Shown in pieces: positions 1 through 5,998 of a stretch of DNA of 11,894 bases (the stretch's first letter is position 1; each line of letters starts with the position of its first letter). The DNA lies in NCBI GenBank assembly GCA_902766545.1, contig CACXEC010000086.1, positions 1 to 11,894 on the forward strand, read 5' to 3'. Under the pieces are notes generated by a model. The model searched no databases. It was not told where the DNA came from and was given only the letters and a program-made list of their open reading frames with translations. The position numbers were made by a program, and so were the translations under genes. This stretch comes from an uncultured Erysipelotrichaceae bacterium (lineage in GTDB: Bacteria > Bacillota_I > Bacilli_A > RF39 > UBA660).

Positions 1-688
1 CGCCACCATAACCACCAAAACCAACAGTATATTTTTGACTTGTTGCTTTAGTAATATTCTTAGTAGCATGTTGATAGCTAGCATAAACAGTACCTGAACC
101 GCTGACATCATATGACTGAGCTATAATCATATTAGATGAACTATTTTGTAATTTAACAGAAGTCCCAAAGCCATCACCAACATAATATTCATCACCATAA
201 AATAAGTTTCCGCCAGAATAGTGTAAAACTGTATCAGGCTCTGTTAATAGTGTTATATTTCCATATAATAATGCCCCTATAACATCGTAACTTTTTATGT
301 TTGGATCACCTTTCCACTGAAGTGTTATGTCTATCAAGCAAAAATTGCCAGAACAAACTTTAGCCATAACCAGCTTTTTAGCTGTCGTTTCGTGTATTAA
401 ACCACGTGATGGTTCTGGATTAATAATATTCTTATTTAAATCCTCATCATTCTCTACTTTTTCAATTGTACCGCTAAAATATCCATACGTATGACACTTA
501 TTATATAAAGCTTCAGTTACATATTCTTGATATCCATCCCAGTACATTTCACCAAAAAAGTCGTATTCCTCTTTAGTCATGCTAACATTATTACTATTGG
601 TATAATATACATCATCAGCATTTGCACAAATGATAAAAGAGCAAAAATAAAAACAAATGCCGAAAACTAATAGTAATAATTTTTTCAA
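1..688 (-). CDS. Exported protein of unknown function, C-terminus cut by window edge
   Basis: An open frame of 229 codons runs from a TTG start at 686-688 to the window edge without a stop. The start is set by an AGGAG Shine-Dalgarno (696-700) seven bases upstream; the first in-frame ATG would be residue 37 and would remove the signal peptide. Residues 1-24 form a classical signal peptide (MKKLLLLVFGICFY, then a hydrophobic core ending in ANA), so the protein is exported. The mature part begins near DDVYYTNSN and MTKEEYDFFGEMYWDGYQ, has a Cys-containing segment (CSGNFC), and ends in a Gly/Ser/Tyr-rich beta-like stretch with ASYQHAT and a GFGGYGG run. I do not recognise a named family. It lies 57 bases downstream of the membrane-bound HTH gene on the same strand, although a terminator hairpin separates them, so co-transcription would need read-through. 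I see no convincing promoter directly upstream. Confidence 0.75.
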   Translation of the reverse strand, partial: MKKLLLLVFGICFYFCSFIICANADDVYYTNSNNVSMTKEEYDFFGEMYWDGYQEYVTEALYNKCHTYGYFSGTIEKVENDEDLNKNIINPEPSRGLIHETTAKKLVMAKVCSGNFCLIDITLQWKGDPNIKSYDVIGALLYGNITLLTEPDTVLHYSGGNLFYGDEYYVGDGFGTSVKLQNSSSNMIIAQSYDVSGSGTVYASYQHATKNITKATSQKYTVGFGGYGG

Positions 689-728
689 TTTACTTCTCCT
701 TTCCAAAAGAATGATAACTAAATATGTC

Positions 729-769
729 GAAAAATAAAAGTGAAACTAATTCACATTAATAGTTTCACT
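729..769 (-). terminator. Terminator of the membrane HTH gene
   Basis: A 10-bp perfect stem (739-748 with 760-769, arms AGTGAAACTA/TAGTTTCACT) with an 11-nt loop is followed on the minus strand by TTTTATTTTT. It overlaps the last codons and the TAG stop of the HTH gene. It would limit read-through into the exported-protein gene. Confidence 0.65.
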
Positions 770-1831
770 AAAATATTTGTCTAAAAAGTTGGCTTTGAAT
801 TCATTAAAAACAATTTTTTCATCATGGCTTAATACTGTAGTGTTCATTATTTCAATTTCAATTTTATCTTTATTATGTATTTCGTATCTCATATATTTCA
901 TCGTTGGATTATAGTTATATATTTTAGTAATATTATTGTTTCGATGTTTAATAATTATTTTTTCTGTTTCATAATAGTATACTATTTCTAAATCTTGTTT
1001 TTTTAATGTATATGTATTATCATAATCATTATATATAAAATCTTTATTTATTTTATAATATTCATTATTAATTGTTTTTGAATTTGCTGTTTTCTTAAGA
1101 TTTAAAAATAAACTTTTATTATTAAAATCTTTCTTAACAGTTACTTTAATAAGTTCTTCATTATTATTACCTTTTATATTTATATATATGTTATTAAAAA
1201 AATTTTTCTTTTTAAAATTTTCAAATATTTCAATATTGTCTGATTTTTGAACTAATAGTTCGTCTGGTTCTCCAATAAATAAAAGTTTTTTATCATCATT
1301 ATTTATACTATATAATTCTATTTTATTTATACTTACTAATTTATTATTTTTATCTAATATTTTTCCAGTTTTAAAATATACCTTTTCATTTGACATGATA
1401 AGTAGGCCGTCATTTATTTTATAATCTGTTCCACTTCCATATACTAAATAAACATGAATTGAATTATAAGTAGTGAAAAAGTAATATGTTAAAAATAGAA
1501 ATGTTACTATAAATAGTAAAGTCATAAAATATTTATTTAATACTTTTAGTTTTCTTTCCTTGTTAAGAATAGATAATATAATATTATTTCTAGTAATTCG
1601 GTTTTTTGAATTACTTCTTTCTCCTGCTAGTAATTCATCTATTGTTAAATCAAATTTTTCACATATTAATATTAAACTTTCATTTTTAGGAAATGAACTA
1701 CCATTTTCCCACTTACTTACAGTAGATCTCTCAACAAATAGCATATCTGCAAATTCTTGTTGACTTTGCTTTAAAGATTCTCTTAAGCTGCGAATAAAGT
1801 CTCCAGTACGTTTATTTTGATCATCATTCAT
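746..1831 (-). CDS. Membrane-anchored XRE-family HTH protein
   Basis: 361 residues. Residues about 11-70 are an XRE/Cro-CI-type helix-turn-helix (IRSLRESLKQSQQEFADML, then STVSKWENGSSFPK), the common SKWE recognition-helix form. Residues about 102-122 (FMTLLFIVTFLFLTYYFF) form one membrane helix. The remaining 240 residues, rich in Asn, Lys and Ile, are of unknown fold. By topology the DNA-binding part is cytoplasmic and the C-terminal domain probably outside, so it could pass a surface signal directly to DNA; this is inference. Start ATG has an AAGGAGG site (1839-1845) eight bases upstream. The next gene downstream on the same strand encodes an exported protein, a plausible partner or target. 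Confidence is high for HTH plus one membrane segment, low for any specific signal. Confidence 0.85.
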   Translation of the reverse strand: MNDDQNKRTGDFIRSLRESLKQSQQEFADMLFVERSTVSKWENGSSFPKNESLILICEKFDLTIDELLAGERSNSKNRITRNNIILSILNKERKLKVLNKYFMTLLFIVTFLFLTYYFFTTYNSIHVYLVYGSGTDYKINDGLLIMSNEKVYFKTGKILDKNNKLVSINKIELYSINNDDKKLLFIGEPDELLVQKSDNIEIFENFKKKNFFNNIYINIKGNNNEELIKVTVKKDFNNKSLFLNLKKTANSKTINNEYYKINKDFIYNDYDNTYTLKKQDLEIVYYYETEKIIIKHRNNNITKIYNYNPTMKYMRYEIHNKDKIEIEIMNTTVLSHDEKIVFNEFKANFLDKYFSETINVN

Positions 1832-1904
1832 AGATTAACCTCCTTACAAAAAATAATATATTAACATATTATTATATAATTTTTTTTATTTTAATTCAGT
1901 AAAT

Positions 1905-1933
1905 AAAAAGAAAGAATTATTTTTCTTTCTTTT
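1905..1933 (-). terminator. AT-rich terminator hairpin after the 38-aa ORF
   Basis: An 11-bp stem (1906-1916 with 1923-1933; AAAAGAAAGAA/TTCTTTCTTTT) with a 6-nt loop carries the stop codon of the small ORF in its loop. On the minus strand it continues into TATTTACTG. The stem has only two G:C pairs, so strength is uncertain. Confidence 0.45.
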
Positions 1934-2033
1934 TACTATAATATAAACTATTTAATACTTTAACCTTAACACCTTTTTCGTAAGCAAATGTTTTTCTTAC
2001 ATTTTTAGGTAATCTTTTTTTATAAACTTTCAT
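1917..2033 (-). CDS. Small basic protein, 38 aa, unknown
   Basis: ATG (2031-2033) is preceded by GGAGGG a few bases upstream and by a TATAAT-like -10 at 2059-2064 on the minus strand. The frame runs 38 codons to TAA, and a hairpin lies exactly at its end. The product starts MKVYKKRLPKNVRKTFAYEK and ends in YYSKKKEK: strongly cationic (about 14 Lys/Arg), no membrane segment, no signal peptide. A strong SD, an own promoter-like element and a terminator favour a real gene over a chance frame. I recognise no family; a nucleic-acid- or ribosome-binding role is only a guess from charge. It is transcribed divergently from the acyltransferase-fold gene across about 100 bases. Confidence 0.6.
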   Translation of the reverse strand: MKVYKKRLPKNVRKTFAYEKGVKVKVLNSLYYSKKKEK

Positions 2034-2058
2034 TATTCCCTCCACTCATAACGATAGT

Positions 2059-2064
2059 ATTATA
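2059..2064 (-). promoter_or_regulatory. -10 element of the small basic ORF
   Basis: TATAAT on the minus strand, 26 bases before the ATG of the 38-aa ORF. No good -35 at 16-18 bases is visible (TTAATC lies 19 bases away). It sits inside the divergent intergenic region with the plus-strand promoter. Confidence 0.4.
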
Positions 2065-2073
2065 TCATAAGTA

Positions 2074-2102
2074 TTGATTAAATGATTAACTTTTTTTATA
2101 AT
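2074..2102 (+). promoter_or_regulatory. Promoter of the acyltransferase-fold gene
   Basis: TTGATT (2074-2079), a 17-base spacer and TATAAT (2097-2102) match the sigma-A consensus well. The AAGGAGA ribosome site and ATG of the downstream gene follow within 33 bases. The spacer region holds two TGATTAA copies eight bases apart, a possible operator, low certainty. Confidence 0.7.
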
Positions 2103-2134
2103 TATTAAGTAATAACAAAGTATAAGGAGAAATT

Positions 2135-2974
2135 ATGAACAGAAAAGACGGAATAAAAATTAAAAACAGAAATGGGATGCAAGGCTTAATGCCATTTATA
2201 TTAAAAAAAAGATGTGATTCTGAAGTATATATTAATGCTAAAATTGATGTTACCAATTTAGTTAAATATAAAGAAAGCTTAAATAAGGATAAGAATATAA
2301 CTTATTTTCACTTATTTGCAACTGCGGCTAGTAAACTTTTTTATAATAGACCTTTACTTAATAGATTTATTATTAATAAAACTTATTATGATCGAAAAAA
2401 TGTATCACTTTCATTTGTAGCAAAAAAGGAATTTAATGATACATCAGAAGAAAATTTAACAGTTATTAATATTCAAAAAGATGATAATTTATTTACTATA
2501 AGTGATAAAATTAAAGGTGATGTTAAAAGTATTCGTTCTAAGCAGAATAATTCAACTGATGATTTTATTGATAAAATTGGAAAATTACCTAAATTTATTA
2601 GATCAATTATAATGGGAATTGTTAAATTTGCAGATAACCATGATTTACTTCCTAAATCTTTAACTGCTAATTCTATATATCATTCAAGTTTAGTATTATC
2701 AAATCTAGGAAGTATTAACTGTGATGCTGCAATATACCATCATTTAACTGATTTTGGAACTAATAGTATATTTATGACTATTGGTAAAATTAAAGATGAA
2801 GATAGAATTATTAATGGCAAAAATCAAAAAAGAAAAATATGTGAATTTGGACTTGTTTTAGATGAACGAATTGCAGATGGATATTATTTTGTTAAGTCAT
2901 TAGAGCTTTTTGAATATATTCTTAATAATCCAAAATTATTAGAAGATAATGTTAATATAAAAATAAATAAGTAA
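2135..2974 (+). CDS. Stand-alone 2-oxoacid dehydrogenase E2 / CAT-fold acyltransferase-like protein
   Basis: 279 residues, matching only the catalytic domain of E2 acyltransferases and chloramphenicol acetyltransferases; no lipoyl or E1/E3-binding domain is present and there are no E1 or E3 genes nearby. Family landmarks in order: an N-terminal strand region with VYINAKIDVTNLVKYKE, a helix TYFHLFATAASKLFYNRPLLN, the SLVLSNLGS segment (185-193, E2 consensus SNLG), and near the C-terminus LDERIADG (242-249), the position of the E2 catalytic DHRxxDG. The catalytic His is replaced by Glu here, while Arg, Asp and Gly are kept. Two adjacent His (202-203) lie close to the SNLG segment and could serve, but that is speculation. 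ATG start with AAGGAGA SD. Fold assignment is fairly sure; substrate and even catalytic activity are not. Confidence 0.75.
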   Translation: MNRKDGIKIKNRNGMQGLMPFILKKRCDSEVYINAKIDVTNLVKYKESLNKDKNITYFHLFATAASKLFYNRPLLNRFIINKTYYDRKNVSLSFVAKKEFNDTSEENLTVINIQKDDNLFTISDKIKGDVKSIRSKQNNSTDDFIDKIGKLPKFIRSIIMGIVKFADNHDLLPKSLTANSIYHSSLVLSNLGSINCDAAIYHHLTDFGTNSIFMTIGKIKDEDRIINGKNQKRKICEFGLVLDERIADGYYFVKSLELFEYILNNPKLLEDNVNIKINK

Positions 2975-2998
2975 ATATCAATTTACTTATTTATTTTT
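2959..2998. terminator. Bidirectional terminator, 18-bp stem containing both stop codons
   Basis: A perfect 18-bp inverted repeat (2959-2976 with 2981-2998) with a 4-nt ATCA loop lies between convergent genes. It holds one G:C pair (2971:2986). The TAA of the plus gene (2972-2974) and the TAA of capA-like gene (complement 2987-2989) are both inside the stem. Each side reads as an A-run then a T-run, so it can end transcription in both directions. Confidence 0.8.
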
Positions 2999-4051
2999 GT
3001 AATTAAATCCACTAGAATAAGTTAAAATCTTATTTAATACTCTATCTTTTTCTTCACCTTCTAGGATAGTCGGTTGATAATTATTAGGTGATTTAACACT
3101 AGATACGGAAGCTGGGATTATTTTAATATTATCGTCTTCTTCTAATTTATTATTATAAAATGTAAATGTTTGCTGATAGATTAGGGTATCTTTATCCTTA
3201 GGGTTTTGATTGCCACCAAAGCTAAAATTAGCTAATGAATAAATAATATATTTGCCTTTATATTTTTCAATTCCTTGAATAACATGAGGATGATGACCTA
3301 TTACAAGATCTACTCCATTATCAATTAAATAATGTCCCATTTTTTCTTGTTCTTTTGATTGCTTATAATCTTTTTCAATTCCCCAGTGCATTGAAGCAAT
3401 AATTAAATCACAATTATTATCTTTTAAATATTTAATTGCTTTATTTACTTCTTCAAATTTTTGTCCATATATATCTAGAAGTCCAAAAAAGCCAATTTTA
3501 ATTCCATTTACTTCTTTAATTAAAAATTTATCATAACCATAGTAAGGCAGTGATGCATCATCTAAAGTTTTAATGGTATCTATGTAGCCCTGCTCTCCAT
3601 AGTCATGGGTGTGATTATTAGCAAAGCTTACGATATCAATATTCCCTTGAAGTAAAATATTGACATAATCTGGTGGAGCTGAAAAATTCCACATTTTTTC
3701 TCTTTTAACTGTATAATTAGTAAAAGTTCCTTCTAGGTTTACAATGGTAAGATCATCTTTTTCAAATAAATCCTTAACGTTAGCAAAAAAATATCCATAA
3801 TTACTATTATTTTTTTTAAAAACTTGATCAAATCGTCCTTCATAAGCAAACTTAGTATCCCAACCAATGGTACAATCTCCAGCTGCGGTTATTTTTACAG
3901 TTTGAATTTTATTATCTGGTAAAGTTTCAATTAGAATATTATGAATTTCTTTTTCTTTTTTATCTATATTTTTTGATTGATACATCTTAAATGCAATTGA
4001 ACTTATAAGAATTATTAGTAAAAAAGATATTATAAGTATATACTTTTTCAT
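2987..4051 (-). CDS. CapA-family membrane-anchored metallophosphatase
   Basis: 354 residues. Residues 5-22 form an N-terminal signal anchor (ILIISFLLIILISSIAF), placing the catalytic domain outside the cell. Residues about 50-285 carry all the CapA/PgsA metallophosphatase motifs: AAGDCTIGWD (D59), NLEGTF (105-110), SFANNHTHDYGEQG (N145-N146-H147), SMHWG (H222) and IGHHPHVIQGIE (H253, H254, H256). Members are known from poly-gamma-glutamate capsule loci but also occur alone with unknown substrates; no CapB/CapC-type genes are seen here. It is the last gene of the operon: its AGAGGT SD lies in the 10-base gap after the aspartate racemase stop. The context with D-Asp genes suggests a cell-envelope role, perhaps on a D-amino-acid-containing polymer or wall intermediate; this is inference. 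Confidence 0.88.
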   Translation of the reverse strand: MKKYILIISFLLIILISSIAFKMYQSKNIDKKEKEIHNILIETLPDNKIQTVKITAAGDCTIGWDTKFAYEGRFDQVFKKNNSNYGYFFANVKDLFEKDDLTIVNLEGTFTNYTVKREKMWNFSAPPDYVNILLQGNIDIVSFANNHTHDYGEQGYIDTIKTLDDASLPYYGYDKFLIKEVNGIKIGFFGLLDIYGQKFEEVNKAIKYLKDNNCDLIIASMHWGIEKDYKQSKEQEKMGHYLIDNGVDLVIGHHPHVIQGIEKYKGKYIIYSLANFSFGGNQNPKDKDTLIYQQTFTFYNNKLEEDDNIKIIPASVSSVKSPNNYQPTILEGEEKDRVLNKILTYSSGFNYKNK

Positions 4052-4061
4052 GCTTACCTCT

Positions 4062-4751
4062 TTATTTTAATTGTTTACCGGCCTTTAAAATAGTTTCTTT
4101 GGCTAAAACAGTTAAACTATCTATAATAAAATCTTCATTAATATTTAATTCAATTAAAGCTACAGATAATTCTGTACATCCTGTTATTATATAGTCACAG
4201 TTATTTTCTTTAAAATAATTAATTATCTTAGAAAATCTTTCTTTAGATGGTGTTTGATTTCTTTTTACATCATCATAAATAATTGACATTATTTCATTTT
4301 GGATTTCTTGATTTGGTTTAAATAATAAATTATTTAGATATTTGTCATAAACGCCTGATATAATAGTGCCATCTGTAGCCATTATTCCAACTTTTTTAGG
4401 GTCCTTTTCTAACACTCTTTTAGATGTTACTTCAGCAATATTTAATACTTCTGTGCTAACATTTTTTATTATTTCATCATAGAAATATGAGGCAGTATTA
4501 CACGGTATAACTATAAATTTACATTTTTCTCTTTCTAATAATTTAGCGGCTTCTATCATTTTATGAGCCGGATTTGAAGTAGATTTTTCTAAAATATATG
4601 ATGTTCGATCTGGAATACTTGAATATTGGCATACTAACATATCAACGTTATCTTGATCACAATTTGCTTTTGTTAAATCAATAATAAGTTTCATAAAATA
4701 AGCTGTAGCACTTGGCCCAAGTCCACCGATTACTCCAACTAGATTATTCAT
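4062..4751 (-). CDS. Aspartate racemase (Asp/Glu racemase superfamily)
   Basis: 229 residues from ATG at 4749-4751; a TTG at 4761-4763 would add four residues but the ATG start gives the standard beginning MNNLVGVIGGLGPSATAYF. The two catalytic cysteines of the family are present: IPCNTA (C84) and TGCTEL (C192). The enzyme interconverts L- and D-aspartate in the cytoplasm without cofactor. The start overlaps the end of the D-aspartate ligase gene by 8 bases (4744-4751) and has only a weak SD, which points to translational coupling. The product would supply D-Asp to the ligase. Glutamate racemase (MurI) is the alternative, but the GGLGPSATA start and the neighbour favour aspartate. Confidence 0.87.
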   Translation of the reverse strand: MNNLVGVIGGLGPSATAYFMKLIIDLTKANCDQDNVDMLVCQYSSIPDRTSYILEKSTSNPAHKMIEAAKLLEREKCKFIVIPCNTASYFYDEIIKNVSTEVLNIAEVTSKRVLEKDPKKVGIMATDGTIISGVYDKYLNNLLFKPNQEIQNEIMSIIYDDVKRNQTPSKERFSKIINYFKENNCDYIITGCTELSVALIELNINEDFIIDSLTVLAKETILKAGKQLK

Positions 4752-5934
4752 AATACTTACCAAACTTTCTAATATGGTTTATTAAAGCCATATAAATATA
4801 TAATTTTCTTTTTAAAATAAAATCTTTTTTATAATCTAAAGGATTATTCTTTTTTAATTTTCTTGCCTCTTTAATTAATTCTTTATCTTTTACATACTTT
4901 CTTATAATATAAAATGGAACTATATGGTATAACTCCTTACCTTTTGATTCATATGATTTCTTTGGAGCATTATAAATATAACTATCTACAACTGGGGCTA
5001 AATAATTTATGTGGTTGGCTCCCATATAATAATTACTACGTCCTAAGCGAACATTTACTTCAAAGAAATAAAAGTCTCCATTATTATCATTGTATTTAAT
5101 ATCAAAATTTGCATATCCTTTATATTTAGTTTCTTTAATAAACTTTTTAGCTGCTTCAACTATTTTTTCGTCTTCCGTATTAATTATAGCACTGTAATTA
5201 CCAGTAACGTCTGGTCCTTTTTCTTCTAGTAATACTTTGCCAACTGATGAGAAAAGTACATTACTTTTTTGGTCTGCAAAACAGGTTAATACTCTCATGT
5301 TTGAATCAGGGCCAGAAATATATTCCTGAATTACAAAGTCATCATTATATCCACTATCAAAGGCTTTTTTTAGAGTATTTACTAATTCTTCATAACTTTT
5401 GATTATAAATACTTTCATTTTGCCTTCAAAATTAACTCTTTGATAAATAGCTTTGTTGCTAGCTTTAGCAACAATTGGATAATCAAATTCTATTTTAGTT
5501 TTTTGATAATTATTTTCATTTAATATAATTGTTTTAGGATATTTAATACCAACTTTTTCACATATTTCATAAAAATGCTCTTTTTGAACTACTTTATTTA
5601 ATGTGTTTAAATCTACAGTTGGAATGACATAATATTTATCTAATATTTTTTTGTTTCTAATTATTATATCAACATAGTCTTCTGAGCATCCAAATAACAG
5701 TAATTTATAATCACTATTTTTTGAACTTAAATCTTTTAAGAAATCTATAAGTTTTTCTTCAGTCATATTTGAAACTATCATAGGTTCTGTAATATGACTA
5801 TAAGATGTCATCCAATATGTATATTTTCCTACTATTATACTTTTTACTTTATAAAATTCATAAAACGTTCGCGCGATGCTATATGCTCCAACGTCTATTC
5901 CTAATATAACTGGTTTAAATTTAATATTCTCCAT
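4744..5934 (-). CDS. ATP-grasp ligase, probable D-aspartate ligase
   Basis: 396 residues. The N-terminal domain begins FKPVILGIDVGAYSIARTFY, resembling my recollection of the start of the Enterococcus faecium D-aspartate ligase Asl(fm). The ATP-grasp fold follows: PIVAKASN (K157), VIQEYISGPD (201-210, adenine-contacting region), NFDIKYN (276-282) and FFEVNVRLGRSNYY (E292, N294, metal-binding). That enzyme activates the beta-carboxylate of D-Asp and attaches it to the Lys side chain of the UDP-MurNAc-pentapeptide, producing the D-Asp cross-bridge; in E. faecium its gene is next to an aspartate racemase, as here. ATG start with AGAGGG SD (5940-5945). It heads the operon. The specific substrate rests on context plus sequence resemblance from memory; ATP-grasp amino-acid ligase is nearly certain. 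Confidence 0.82.
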   Translation of the reverse strand: MENIKFKPVILGIDVGAYSIARTFYEFYKVKSIIVGKYTYWMTSYSHITEPMIVSNMTEEKLIDFLKDLSSKNSDYKLLLFGCSEDYVDIIIRNKKILDKYYVIPTVDLNTLNKVVQKEHFYEICEKVGIKYPKTIILNENNYQKTKIEFDYPIVAKASNKAIYQRVNFEGKMKVFIIKSYEELVNTLKKAFDSGYNDDFVIQEYISGPDSNMRVLTCFADQKSNVLFSSVGKVLLEEKGPDVTGNYSAIINTEDEKIVEAAKKFIKETKYKGYANFDIKYNDNNGDFYFFEVNVRLGRSNYYMGANHINYLAPVVDSYIYNAPKKSYESKGKELYHIVPFYIIRKYVKDKELIKEARKLKKNNPLDYKKDFILKRKLYIYMALINHIRKFGKYYE

Positions 5935-5951
5935 ACTATCCCTCTATTTGT

Positions 5952-5957
5952 ATTATA
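5952..5957 (-). promoter_or_regulatory. Possible -10 of the D-Asp operon
   Basis: TATAAT on the minus strand between the phosphoketolase terminator and the D-Asp ligase start. The leader would be only about 11 bases and the -35 region falls in the T-run of the terminator (TTTTTA), so the promoter is unproven. Confidence 0.35.
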
Positions 5958-5960
5958 ACA

Positions 5961-5998
5961 AATTTAAAAAAAATTAAAAAGCCTTATGCTTTTTAATT
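5961..5998 (-). terminator. Terminator of the phosphoketolase gene
   Basis: An 11-bp stem (5972-5982 with 5988-5998; AATTAAAAAGC/GCTTTTTAATT), a 5-nt loop and a run of T residues on the minus strand. The TAA stop of the phosphoketolase gene begins inside the stem. Confidence 0.75.

Noticed and set aside
1560..1763. Plus-strand 67-aa frame inside the HTH gene
   Set aside because: Antisense shadow of the strongly supported XRE domain, with no SD or promoter.
2135..2974. Chloramphenicol resistance acetyltransferase
   Set aside because: The CAT active-site His is not present and the length and DERIADG motif point to a stand-alone E2-like family instead.
4752..4763. TTG start extending the racemase by four residues
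   Set aside because: The ATG at 4751 gives the family-typical N-terminus and the coupled 8-base overlap; the TTG has no SD.
4914..5099. Plus-strand 61-aa frame inside the ATP-grasp gene
   Set aside because: Antisense to the conserved ATP-grasp core; no translation signals.
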